In this document: positions 42,322 to 53,296 of the stretch, piece by piece | Layout: each line of letters starts with the position of its first letter | How positions within the stretch are numbered: position 1 is the stretch's first letter | Assembly: GCA_014905825.1 (NCBI GenBank) | Contig: JACGCN010000065.1 | Span: forward strand, 115,610 to 179,609 | Direction: 5' to 3' | Length of the DNA stretch: 64,000 bases | Origin: Lyophyllum atratum | Taxonomy: Eukaryota > Basidiomycota > Agaricomycetes > Agaricales > Lyophyllaceae | Notes under the pieces: model-generated | What the model was told of the DNA's origin: nothing | The model's database searches: none | Seen by the model: the letters and a program-made list of their open reading frames with translations, nothing else | Translations under genes and position numbers: made by a program

Positions 42322-44435
42322 TTAATTTTCCGTGTCCGCGGCTTGACTTCCTATCAAACTGCATCGATGCGTCTCAGCATCCACCTCTTGCTCGACGAAA
42401 CTACTGCTGGTGGTGGTCGAGTTTGACGTAGATTGTTGCAGAACGATCCGGGACCTGTGATTGTCGTTGTAGGAAGTCCAGACAGGTGATCGAGCGAGCT
42501 TGTGTGTGTTTGGGTTTCCTGACCGCACGAATGAAAGCCAGTAGGCAATCAGCTCCTGGACGAAAGACGTTTCAACTGGAGTCATTGGTGTGAACGTCGT
42601 CGATCCATTTGTTCTGTTTGAGTGCCTCCGTGTCAGTGTATAATCATTTGAAAGATCAGTAAATGAGACGTTTACCCTGTATTCGTACCTAGGAACATCA
42701 TCCAGTTCTCTGCAGCGTGATTTACAGCGGTGCCTGACGAAGTTGGATTTCTCTGATTGTAGCGGTATGTCCAAGTCGGGACTTTCTTCGAGAACGCAGT
42801 TCCAAGGATCGTGCGCTGTACCAACGTGATGACTGAGGAGTGGTTCAATCGGATAGGGCACACCACTCACGCCGCATCTCACAGAGAAATCCCCAGTAAG
42901 TGTTTGGGTACGCAATGCGTCGTTAACGAAATCTGTCGCGGGGTAGGCCTTTTCGCCGTCATTTTAGGCATTCGCATGAATTAAAGAGAGTCTAATTACC
43001 GCTTGGATCTCATCGACTTCGGCGGTAGTGATCCCGGGACAATAGTGTCCCAACGCTGCGGCTATAGTGCTTCCACCAGCGAGAGTCTCGTTGGTTGTCG
43101 CACTTCGCATCTCAAGTTCACATTCATCCAAAAATAAAATGGGGTTTGAAGACTTACCCGACGATGAGAGGGACAGAAGCGAAGTCGCCAGAGTTTATCG
43201 ATCGAGTTGGGAAGTCCGTTAGGATTTTGCCATCGAGGACGGGATGGAAACTCTTGAATAAAGAACCGTTGCTAATGGAACGATGTCAGTGCTTCAATAA
43301 CCATTCAAGCCTATGTTTCTGTTCGTACAATGCAGGTGAACTGCCAGCATCTTGCGCGCGAGCTAGAGCGCTGACACTCGCAGATCGTAGGCAGGCCAGC
43401 TGTGCTGAAGCCGACCCAGAGCCACAACCAGCTTGCGTCGCATAAAACTGGAACAAGGGCTGGCAAGGAGTTAATAGACGTCGTAAGAGACCTATAAAAT
43501 GCCTACTTTCATTTCTTCGGGCCTCGGTAAGGGAGTCCTGTATATACTTTGCGCGATGGCCCCAGAGAAAAGGTTTTCGTTCACTTTGGCGACAAGGTGA
43601 AGTTCAACTGAGGCCCCTCCAGCACTCTCGCCGTTGATGGTGACTTTCCCGGGGTTCCCACCGAAGCTCGCTATGTGTCGCTTGACCCATCGCAAGGCCT
43701 CGGTTTGGTCCTGGAAACCAGCGTTGAAATCACCTATGCTTGAATCACTGAATTCCGGCGTCGCTAGGAACCCAAAGGAGGAGAGCCGGTAATAGACAGA
43801 TACGATCACGACATTTGGGCTTTGATGGATCCAATGGTCGAAGGGCCAGTTGGCGGGGTTTCCAAAGATGTAGCCTGTAGGACTATTAGCATTTGGGGTA
43901 TAGAAATCAGACCAATTCACTCACCTCCACCATGTATATATACCAGAACAGGAACTGTAAAAATGACGTGAGGACGGACATATCCGCTAAGGATGGACAC
44001 TTACGGTTGCTTCCCTTTTTGGCACCTGAAGGGGCATATATGTTCACCTTGAGACAGTCTTCACTACCAGCACCGCCGGCGTCCCCACCTACGTTATTAC
44101 CGTTATCATGAGCGGACGAGGAGTCTATTCCTAACATGTTGCCTACCACCAGTAGTGCCTTGAACACAAAAGTCTGGATATTTCGTCGCGTCGACCACCG
44201 CTCCTTTTGCATCTCTCCCTACCCGTGCCGTATCAAGTGGTAGCGGAGCGCGGAACCTTCGTTCGCCTACGGGTGGCTCGGCATATGGTATCCCGAGATA
44301 GGCGACGGTGTTGGCAAAGGTTCGATTCCCAAGGTACTTTGCATAGCCAGCATCAATAATTGGATCGCTCAGCTTTTGAGTGTAAGTCCTTAGGAATAAA
44401 CTGGCGATGGCGACGAAAAGCACGGAGAGCCTCAT
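42322..44435 (-). CDS. Secreted type-B carboxylesterase / lipase
   Basis: A spliced gene of about 10 exons. It starts [20 protein letters not shown], a signal peptide; another ATG at 44471 would add 12 residues. Motifs in order: [49 protein letters not shown] (oxyanion hole), [36 protein letters not shown] with catalytic [45 protein letters not shown] and VNHAAENW (the catalytic His region), then [19 protein letters not shown]. The C-terminal tail is Ser/Thr-rich. The family hydrolyses carboxylic esters or lipids outside the cell. The triad Ser, Glu/Asp and His all appear present. The stop TAA is at 42322. Confidence 0.88.
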
Positions 44436-45135
44436 AGCGGGCGACAAAAGCTCGTTTAACTGCCAGAACATGACGACTTTATATATCGAAATTAAGGATA
44501 CACGTGAGAGGCGTTCGTGCAGCGAACGGAACGGTGGGACAGGGGTCACAGGCAGCGTGCAGCACTGAGGACGCAGCTGGACGCAGATGGCATAAGAAAC
44601 AGAAGGAAAAACTCCGGAGAAATGTCTGGTGAGAGTGATTCAACGCTTGAGGGTTGTCACGAGAGCATGATGGACTTCTTTTTTGAAATTTACGGTCCGG
44701 GTAAAGCTGGGTCAAGGCTAAATGTTTACGGAGCGAATGGATATACAGAGGGCAAAATTAGGAAAGCAGCCCAACATCGAATGCTGGAGCAGGTAAACGG
44801 AGATCTATGTCTCCAGCCCAAGTTGATGATGATTGCATGGACGCCAAGAAGAAATTGCGAATGCCTCTGCCGCTATGGTCCTCGGCCCGGCCACGCGTGT
44901 ATACTCACACTTTGGTATGCCTTGAACATAGACGTGGACGAACGAAAAGTGCTTCGACATTGACAAATGACAGCACTAATGGCAGTACAAATGAAAGTAT
45001 AAGTCCTCAGCTACACTCCTGATTGACAAACATCCCTCCGCATGGTGTCCTTCTCCACGATGAATCCTCATCATCAAAATCCTTTCGGTAGATTAGACAT
45101 GATACAATCTAATGAAAGAAATACTCACTTGTACC
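44436..45135. other. Intergenic region
   Basis: Contains the carboxylesterase promoter. Open frames on the plus strand (44517-44963) have no recognisable domain and no splice support. Confidence 0.45.
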
Positions 45136-45354
45136 CTAAACAACTGATCTCGCCATACGGAAATCCCTCGGGTGAGCCCGCCGGTTGACGACTTTGGGTG
45201 CGGCTGCCGCAGGGATGTCACGGACGTATTTCCCACCTCCATAGTAGCGGGTCTCCAATCCTAGGTCGACGTTCGCGCGGGGAACGACTGCAGCACCGGA
45301 AAACGCGGCGGCAACGAGAACGACGACGGTGGTAGCGGTGAATGTGAAACGCAT
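45136..45354 (-). CDS. Small secreted peptide, 72 residues
   Basis: A single uninterrupted frame with ATG at 45354. The first 22 residues (MRFTFTATTVVVLVAAAFSG) form a clear signal peptide. The mature part is basic, has no Cys, and has RYYGGGKYVRDIPAAAA followed by NRRAHPRDFRMAR. The dibasic NRRA site could be a processing point. No family is recognised; effector-like or precursor-peptide roles are guesses. It might also be a first exon of a longer gene, but the frame closes with TAG and no splice is needed. Confidence 0.5.
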   Translation of the reverse strand: MRFTFTATTVVVLVAAAFSGAAVVPRANVDLGLETRYYGGGKYVRDIPAAAAPKVVNRRAHPRDFRMARSVV

Positions 45355-46103
45355 ATTGACGATGTAGTGGGTTGAGGTTTAGACGAATATCAAATCTTCA
45401 CCTGGAAGATAGAATGTGGAGATTGTAGGGAGGGCGGGAGACACACAAGACCGAGCTTGTGAGGTGAGTGAGGGGGTGAAGGCTAGCTTAGCGGGCAAAA
45501 ACGCGAGGGAGTCCTTTTTATCATATTTTTCTTTTTGCCGAGTTGATGGTGATGTGATGGTCTCCAAACGAGTTTTAGATATAAAATCAGGGATGATCAC
45601 CGAATCCTCCACCAGCCTACCCTTGATGGCGACGAGTCTGGTTGTGCGGTCAACGGGTAAAACGGGCAGAGAGCGCAAAGCCGTAAAGACTACTTGAATC
45701 CCAAGATATCGAAGAAAGAAGTGGAGAAAAGTTGCTCTGCCACCGATGATGGTCAAGACCGGTCCAGACGGCGATGACCTTAAGGGGTCACTATTTGGCA
45801 ATAGCTTGGAAAAGTAACATTTTTGCCTCTTCGTTGGGCTGGCGAACTTCAGCACGAGGAGAGCCCTTTCGTGGACGTAGAATAGAATGCATATCCTATA
45901 GCAGGTGGAAGGGGCTAAAATTCTGACTGACCCTTGGTGGGGTGAGACACGCTAAATGAATAGGAAATGTTCATGAAGCTTGGGATTGTCACCGTTTGTG
46001 GGAAGCATCGAATCCAAAGGAATCCGACTTGAACTTTGAAGCCCTCTGGGATATAATATACATAAAGGCTGATCGCACTACGGTGACAGCGAGGGGCAGC
46101 TCG
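45355..46103. other. Intergenic region
   Basis: Promoter side of the small peptide gene and 3' flank of the gankyrin gene. No gene is seen. Confidence 0.5.
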
Positions 46104-47353
46104 TTATGGTTTACCGCATGAATCGATCACATGCTGCTTTGCTTGCTTCTGTTCTGAGCCACCGACGCCTGGGACATCCTCCGGCGCTTCCCCTTCCTGG
46201 TTAAGCTTAAGTGAAGGGTGTCAATGGCACAGCAGTGTAGACTCGGTTGAAGAAACCCACCCGGCCACGGTCAGCGCCTGCATTGATGAGAAGTACGGCT
46301 GCTTCGGCGTGCGCCGAGTCCATCGCGAGATGCAGGGGAGTATTTCCTGATGAGATGGTAAGGTGTATGAGGAGCAGAGATAGGAGAGGCATTCACCGAT
46401 ACGATCTGCCGTGTTTAGGCGAGTTTTGGGCGCTCCAGGGGCTGCAGATTCTAGCAAAAGCCGAATGAAGCCAACTGAACCGGTGGTCGCCGCTCGATGG
46501 CTTAAATTCCTAGGTGTCAGGAGTAGGTAGAAGCAAAGAGAAGTTGCGCGCGTACAGAGGCACTTGGCTGGCCTTGTCTTTCGCATTGATCTATGAGAAA
46601 GAATAAGAACTCCTCGGTCGTAAGCTCGCGTCTACGAGACGTACGTCTGCGCCCCTCGAAATTAGGAGCCTGCCAATCTGAAGTATAACAGTCAGCATGA
46701 GTTGCGGTCCTGGAGTCTGATGGCATACATCTATACGAGATTTGGACGCAGCATAATGCCTTAAGGCCCAGAGAAGCCTGGTGTTCGAGATGGGCCGTCG
46801 GTGGAAGGAGATATCTAAGCTTACAGTGGAGTGATGCCCTTGTCATTCTTCCTGTTGTCTTACGGTCAGAGTATAATTGCCTTTGGGGGTGATGTGACAC
46901 ACCTATTTACGTCGGCACCAGCACCTACGAGTTCTTGTACGACTTGGTCGTGGCCTGCACTTACTAATTCATACAGGATTTCAGTCTTCACACCCCAGGA
47001 ATAGGGGATGTAAAATACCAGCAATATGGAGGGGAGTCCAACCGCTATTATCGGGCTTGTCTACTTCAGCTTTCTGATCGATGAGCAACCTGACAATGTC
47101 GATAGCCCCGGAAGACGCGGCCCAGTGCAAGGGTGTCCTTTCATCCTACTCGTACAGGTAAGGAAGATTCTGTTTCTCCTTGAAGAACAGCGGGAAATAC
47201 CACGTCAAGAGAGTTCACCACCTTTGGGTCTTCCGCCAAGAGAGCCCGGAGCAACGAGAATTGTCCTATCAGAATGAAAATCAGTGTAGTCGACGAAGAG
47301 CTTTATGTATACAAACTATTCTGAGCGGCCGCATGTGCTGATAAGTTCGACAT
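46104..47353 (-). CDS. PSMD10: Gankyrin / Nas6-like 26S proteasome assembly chaperone
   Basis: A nine- or ten-exon gene of about 230 residues made of ankyrin repeats. It starts MSNLSAHAAAQNRQFSLLRA, then DERTPLHWAASSGAIDIVRL, NSGWTPLHIAVSAGHDQVV, NDKGITPLHYAASKSRIDIG, SQVPLHRAATTGSVGFIRLL and GNTPLHLAMDSAHAEAAVLL. The last exon (46104 upward) reads EGEAPEDVPGVGGSEQKQ, the typical gankyrin C-terminus. An exon lying between introns at about 46205 and 46310 joins only if the donor after GADRGR is used; reading through gives a false stop near 46207. It binds the Rpt3 ATPase C-terminus during assembly of the proteasome base. The family is clear. Confidence 0.88.
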
Positions 47354-48571
47354 CTGGAATGCAGTTGGATGTTCTGTTCAATGTTCACCTTCAAGTTTGA
47401 GACGCCTCAAACGCGCGTCCTTCGTCGCGTGATGAGTCACCTGACCTTGACGCGATTTTTTGTTTCTCACCTCTTGCCCCAACAATGCCCCAACCTTGCC
47501 CTGCGGTGATTCTGAAAGACAATCGTTTAACAACTGCGTCCTCATCCATTTTCCTCGAGACTTTCAACGTTCCAAGACAGATGTCTCTAGTGCCTCGCGA
47601 CCTCCGCTTTTGCCGAGTCCATCCAGCTGCGCTCTAGTTCTGCTTTGCAAGCTGGTCTTATCGGGCAGGAAGAACAGTAGGCGCTATCCCGAAGATTTCG
47701 TTCAGCATAAATCAACCAAGGCTATGAAACTTTCTGATCGTTCGACCTTTCTGGATATGCTGGGTCTAATACTCGAGCGCTCGACTTCCGAGGCTTGTCT
47801 AGGGCCCAAACTAGCATCACGGACTCATTGACATACTTACACCTCCAATCCATTTTTATCGTCATATACCTTTTGCTCGCAACGATGTGCAAAGGGATGA
47901 AATAACGTTTGCGAGCCGAAAGCGATACATGCTCTGCGGTCCTGGCTGTGGCCCACTGATCTGGAGGTGGGTATCTGCGAAAAAAGGAGGCCTGAATCCG
48001 CTCAGCCGGTTGTCTCACTTATTCCTGTGACTTATTTGGGAACGGCGGTCAGTTTGTGGTGAGCATTACTGTATGTACAATGTCTAACACCCATAGTAGC
48101 GTCTGATACAGTACCTTCACAGCGACTGCTCACATTCAACAACATGTACAAGCTCTGGCTCTGTTCCGCTGCTTTTTTTCGCAGCTCTGGGATCTCTTAA
48201 CCAGAGTCTCCATCGAGGTAGGACCTTTCTTATATTTTGAAGCCATGATATACGCTTACGACTTAGCTTCATGAGAGATAGATAGCTTGGAGTTCCAATC
48301 CTTTTACACCCGTGACCACGCTCGAATGTAACGAACCATCCCCGCTCGCGCCGTGCTCGCGATAGGCCTTGCAGTCTTTAAAATGCATGGACAATATCGA
48401 AGGTGTGACATAGACGTGGTTTCCCGCAAATGAGGTACCCCAATGTAAGTTGTGGAATGATATGATGCAGTCCTCTAAACCCGCCTTCCCATTCAGTGTC
48501 CCTTTATGTTGACCAATTCTGCCACCCTCTTCTCACACCCACTGAAGTCCCGCATCACAACAGGTCTCAGT
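47354..48571. other. Intergenic region, one short open frame
   Basis: A 50-codon plus-strand frame at 47485-47637 (MPQPCPAVILKDNRL ...) starts 130 bp from the divergent gankyrin gene and could be a first exon. No continuation is certain. Otherwise nothing is recognised. Confidence 0.35.
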
Positions 48572-49371
48572 CTACAACTCAGCGTGAGGTTGATCATTTA
48601 TGTAACTGACCATCTGCAAGAATCGTCGCTCAATATCGAGCTTGCAGCGGACAAGCCCTGCTGATGTCCAAATATCCTCTTCGACAGGTAATGGAACCGC
48701 TATGGATCCACCCGTAAGTATCGATACATCAAGCAGGCGAACACTTGAAGCATGGCCTTCAATCAATACCTTGAACGTTGCTTGAAGCTGAATAGAACCA
48801 CCACTTCTACGTCACAGTCCGGGATCAATTTGGGAACTCGCAAGTAACCCACCTGGATGTCTAGAAGGTCTGCAGCTTTGTAATTTTTGCGGCAACGACT
48901 GTCGATGACACACTTGATAGGGCATCCCTTCGCCTCGTTCGCGCCTTGAACGGGCTACGGGTTCTCATTAATTTACTGAAGAACATTTAGTCTTCGAGAA
49001 CTATAGTAAATGAAGTCTCTTTTGCAGCCAGGCCGGTCACGCGAAGTTGGGATATATCGAGACAAGGACATCCACTATCTATGCATGGCTGTTGAAGCCA
49101 TTCGTGCAGCTTGCGATCTTGAGTTCTGCTTTTGCTCTATGTTATCCTGTGGCCGTGCATGCTAAACATCAGGCCTCCCTGCCACAATGTGGCCCTCAGC
49201 AACGACATCATCTAATAAGAGTGAATTTGCAAAACCTTGGCTTGGCCGTCTGTCTTCTCTCGGAAATTGAATATAAAGGCTTCCATTCTCACCGGGAAGC
49301 TCTACGGAAGCCAAGTGCGATCCAGTAGGATCATCAGCATGTCTAGGGTTATCCTCGGTGACCGAAATCAT
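48572..49371 (-). CDS. Unrecognised gene, partial model
   Basis: Protein-like segments on the minus strand. 49170-49371 starts MISVTEDNPRHADDPTGSHL and continues ASVELPGENGSLYIQFP and SLLLDDVVAEGHI. 48857-48960 reads GCPIKCVIDSRCRKNYKAAD and LLDIQ before a GTGGGT donor. 48572-48780 follows an AAG acceptor with VLIEGHASSVRLLDVSILTG, then IAVPLPVEEDIWTSAGLVRC, ending in TAG. The last two join in phase 0. The link to the first crosses about 200 bp and may hide a small exon. No domain is recognised. It lies downstream of the WOPR gene on the same strand. Confidence 0.4.
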
Positions 49372-49698
49372 AGATGCCGCAACACGAGCCTACCAACCGG
49401 TGGAAGTGCTCACCATTCAATTCCGCGATGGGCGGACGGAATGTGCGCTCTCTTCATCGCTTACTACGTAACAAGGAACTTACTGTTGTCTTCGATGGTC
49501 GGGCGTGTTTCCAGATTTCCGCTCGCTCAGCAGACGGGTATATGTTGTGCTAATACATAGTCGTTCACATGTCGCTCAAGTCCTACGCTGCCTCTGTAGG
49601 CAGTGATACCAAGATTAATGATCGTACAGACATATGAAGATTCGAAATCGTTACTCAAGCTCGGTCGTGTCATAATGGGAACATCCACCACCGAAAAA

Positions 49699-51473
49699 TC
49701 AAGGATCTCCGTCACGGTATTCGTCAATGACCGAAAATCCTTCTGGGCTGGAAGCCAAGTACGGGGCCTCGTACGTTGGGAGCGACTGGATTGCGTGAAG
49801 TGTGTTCTGGACTGGACTATCGTGACCACTTGGAGGCCAGCTGGTTCCGAATGAATGCGCCATCCGATGGTATCCGTGGTGCTGCGAAAACGGTGGAGAG
49901 GAGACTGCGTTTGTGAACGAGGTCTGGGGGCGTGGATACTTGTCGCCGTAAGTAGCTTCTCGTGCAGTCCACGACGTCCGCTGGGGTACGCTGTCCCTAG
50001 AGAAATTTACACCTGGCTCGCTATCCCGACGATGAGGCGCAGTGGTCGGATTTTCGAAGACGGTGTTCGATCGAACACGCGTACGGTCCAGCTGCTGCAT
50101 ACCGTTTCCGCTGGCAGAGTTGTAGCTATCCGATCGCCAACGTGTAGGCTGTGAGTGCCCTGCAGACCAAGAACTAGAATTATTCTGTGGGACCTGGGCG
50201 ATATCTTTACGGCGCGAGATGGCGTTGTGCGAATGTGTTGGTGAAGGAGAGGAAGACCACGAGTCCGCGAAGTCCTGCCGATCGACTGGTATGATCCGGA
50301 GATTCTCGAGTGCTGAGGGCCACCTATCGACAGTGCCTTCGCGAGAATAGATCGTAGGGGATGGGGTGCTGTGGTGGGGATATAAAGGACCTCCTGCTCC
50401 AAAAGAGCCGTCAATACTACGTGGAGAATGCGGTGCGTCCTCTGAATCGGAAGTCCAATGAGAGGACTCCGAGACTCGGTACGCCGGCTCTTCGACCTTA
50501 CATTCCAAAGTTGTTGACTCGAGGTCTTCGCCTTCACATCTATAGTACCGCACATGGTCTGTTATCAGCATACTATCCTGCGCGAGGGCTACAGGGAACG
50601 TACACGAGTCTTGGTTTCCCGTCTGGCCCGATCTCAACCTTGGGTGGAACACGAAAATTTGTGAGGCGGAATATATGCGGTGGCATCGTCAGCGCCATGA
50701 TGTCGGGACGACTTGTTGGCCGCTGTGACGAAAGGCCATCAACACTGATAATAAGTACTGCTATCGGACCGCATCTTACCTTTAGCCTCCCAGAGCGAAT
50801 GTCGTCCGACGTGTAGTATGAAATCAAATGAAGGTCAGAGCCCTCTATCGTGACGGTTATAGTCTAAACATGCATGATGAGCAGGAGCATGATTGGTATA
50901 AAGGCAGGGGATATTACCTTCTTTATTAGCCCGTTCGTCTTGAAGGCTCCGGGATCGCTGGACGCACTATGGCTTTGCGAAAGATGACCTGGACCTCTGA
51001 ATGCTACGAGGCTATGGTCTGGCGAGTTTCTACGTCCGGGAATTCCGCGGGATGGCGAGTCCATGGGGTAGGGTTTCCTATGAGCTCCACGACTGCTCGT
51101 CCGCTCGTTGATCTCGCGGTATACCTGCAGTAAAGTTGTTCAGTTCTTGGACTAATGACAAAACAACTTTACTCACGAGAAAGTTTCCTACAATGCGAGA
51201 TGGCGACCATAGCAGCCCATCTGATTGCCCCGCGTAAGTCGGCCGTTGCAAATCATGCAAAATAAACTCACCTGTCCAACGTTTAATCCCGCTCTCCTCG
51301 ACGCTGAAGACGAACACGGCTCCCGTTTTAATCATCGACCTGCGCTCCGAGTCGTTCAAGCGACGGGTGATGCGTGGAATGACACCTTGGCGAGCGGCAT
51401 GTATGAGACGGAGTGCATGGAGAGTTGTCTCCACATAGCCAGTGAATGGAGGTACGTCCGGGTTGCTCGACAT
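49699..51473 (-). CDS. WOPR-domain (Gti1/Pac2, Wor1/Ryp1-type) transcription factor
   Basis: Six exons: 51272-51473, 51177-51220, 50918-51124, 50780-50863, 50604-50722 and 49699-50539; about 495 residues. It starts MSSNPDVPPFTGYVETTLHA, with WOPRa: LRLIHAARQGVIPRITRRLN, IKTGAVFVFSVEESGIKRWT and DGLLWSPSRIVGNFLVYREI. After an insert comes WOPRb: NGLIKKTITVTIEGSDLHLI, SYYTSDDIRSGRLKRPTSRP and IFRLTNFRVPPKVEIGPDGK. The long C-terminal half is Ser/Pro-rich and disordered. The family binds DNA through the WOPR box and acts as a master regulator of morphology and development (Candida Wor1, Histoplasma Ryp1). No ORF lies within 1.8 kb upstream on this strand that is clearly coding. Confidence 0.92.
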
Positions 51474-53296
51474 TATGCTGTGGCTAACTTTGAGGCTGTT
51501 GGGCAGGAGCCGGGAGGTTATGGGTGAGTCTAAGAACAATCTTCCTTTATGATTGGCCACCATGCTCACCTTGCATAATCAGATTCATCTGGCTCCGAAT
51601 CGATTGCACGCGACTGGAACCAGGCATCCCGTTTAGCGTCTGCCGGCGTTCACGTCTCCTTTACGAGGATGCACGTTTTTTCAGTGGGGTAACGTCACCC
51701 GAAGTCCGTTTGTTGACATGGTCCTTACGCCACTTGTCAGCTGCCTTCTCCCCTGACCTCCGGTGCGAATGCTCCTTCTGGGATATCAGATTGTTTATTT
51801 CAGTTGTGTCTTGTATTTTTGTTTCTACATACCTCATCGACTGTTTAGGAACTCTAGGTACCTCGAAGATCCGGGCCTGAACACATCCCCTTTGGTTACA
51901 TAGGGAATCCACAACGTCAATTCGTTAAACACTCACAAATTCACCGAAATCTCTTACTTTGCAGATTCTAGCTTCTTGGGTCAGAAATGACTATCATTCC
52001 ATGTCAAAGGCCTTCTAGTAAGGACTTACATGCTCCTGGGAACAGCCAGCCACGAATCTCTACGATTGAAGCCCTTAGCTTCCCGCATCCATCGCCCTAC
52101 AATCATGAATGCAGCTCCCAATGAGTACGATCTGCTCCCTGGGCGCAGCGTCGGGCCGTTTAGTATTCTTCTGGAAGACGGCATGTAGCGGCGGGGTGAG
52201 GTGCCTTTCGGCATCAGGGTGGTGGTTGTGATCAAATTCGGACGGCCCGCACTTGGTTTTCTGAGCAGCTAGTTCCCTGCCTGGACGTTTCTGAGAGGTA
52301 TATTCTGTGACAACCACTAGTGTTGTTTTACCGCGAGACAAGTAAATTTTAAACTCAGCGGTTCTTCAGCGAACATGAAGGGGGAAATAGTTGAAACCTC
52401 AAGTAGCTGGTACGTCCCAGAATTTTTAGGGGTCTCGAAAGTGGATTCAGGCGCGTCAACAGCTTGAGCAATCCGGTCCCCGACTTATGATTGGCTTCAG
52501 CGTCGGTTTCATTACGCTAAAGAGGTGAGGGGGTTTCTAGGTGGACGGGCTAACTGTACCACTCTGTTGGTTGAATTACAGGATCGACGGCGCAGGGCTA
52601 TCGGTATGTAATTGGGCAGTGGGCACGTTTCAAACATAGACGCCATGTTCCTGGGAAGAATATCCCAATTTGAATAGTATGGCCATCACCTTATCAGGAT
52701 GATCAAAGATCCTATAGAGAGCTTCGATTAGGGGACCACATTCCTGGGAATCGACGTGCGCACCTCGAGGACAAAGATTTGGTGTGGGAGATAGTTTCCG
52801 TGGAGTAGGCTAGGATTGTACCGTATCGCTAATCGAAGCAGAGCAGCAAGGAGGAACAAAAACCAAAAGTGATGTTAGCGGCTGAGTGGAGAAAACCGGA
52901 GTAACAAATTACGTCTTAACATCTGCCGCTTGCAATGTGCTCAAGGGCACGCAACTACTTTGTGAACTTAATTGAATGGCGAATATGTGCATGCAATGTT
53001 CTCATCGATAATCGTTATCCAGAATCAACTGAGCGTGGTCTTCAGAAGCTTTCCATCTCCTACTTCTTTAGTTAGACCTTAAGGATGGCCTAGAATGTGA
53101 TCAAAGAGCAGTTAATACGAGGGAAGGTATCTCGGATTCGCTTGGGTAATTGGGAGAATTACATACCGTAAGACTGCAAGCGTCAACTTCTTCAAAATTC
53201 CGTGGACTTAGAATCTCTACAAGTTTGACGCAGTATCTAAAGTTGATGGCATTCGGCAGCTGTTGAAATACAAGACCGTGACGAGCCATATCGTGG
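51474..53296. promoter_or_regulatory. Long upstream region of the WOPR gene
   Basis: About 1.8 kb between the WOPR start and the 3' end of the next minus-strand gene. No gene is supported; the open frames have no domain. Wor1-family genes in other fungi often have long regulatory upstream regions and 5' UTRs, so that use is plausible but inferred. Part may be 3' UTR of a weak minus-strand frame at 52075-52341. Confidence 0.35.

Noticed and set aside
44305..44325. tRNA B-box-like GGTTCGATTCC
   Set aside because: Lies inside the carboxylesterase coding exon, and no A box or acceptor stem fits.
49527..49829. Protein-like minus-strand frame (SVVDVPIMTRPSLSNDF)
   Set aside because: Overlaps the end of the WOPR coding exon in another frame and has no clear start or splice link; probably 3' UTR.
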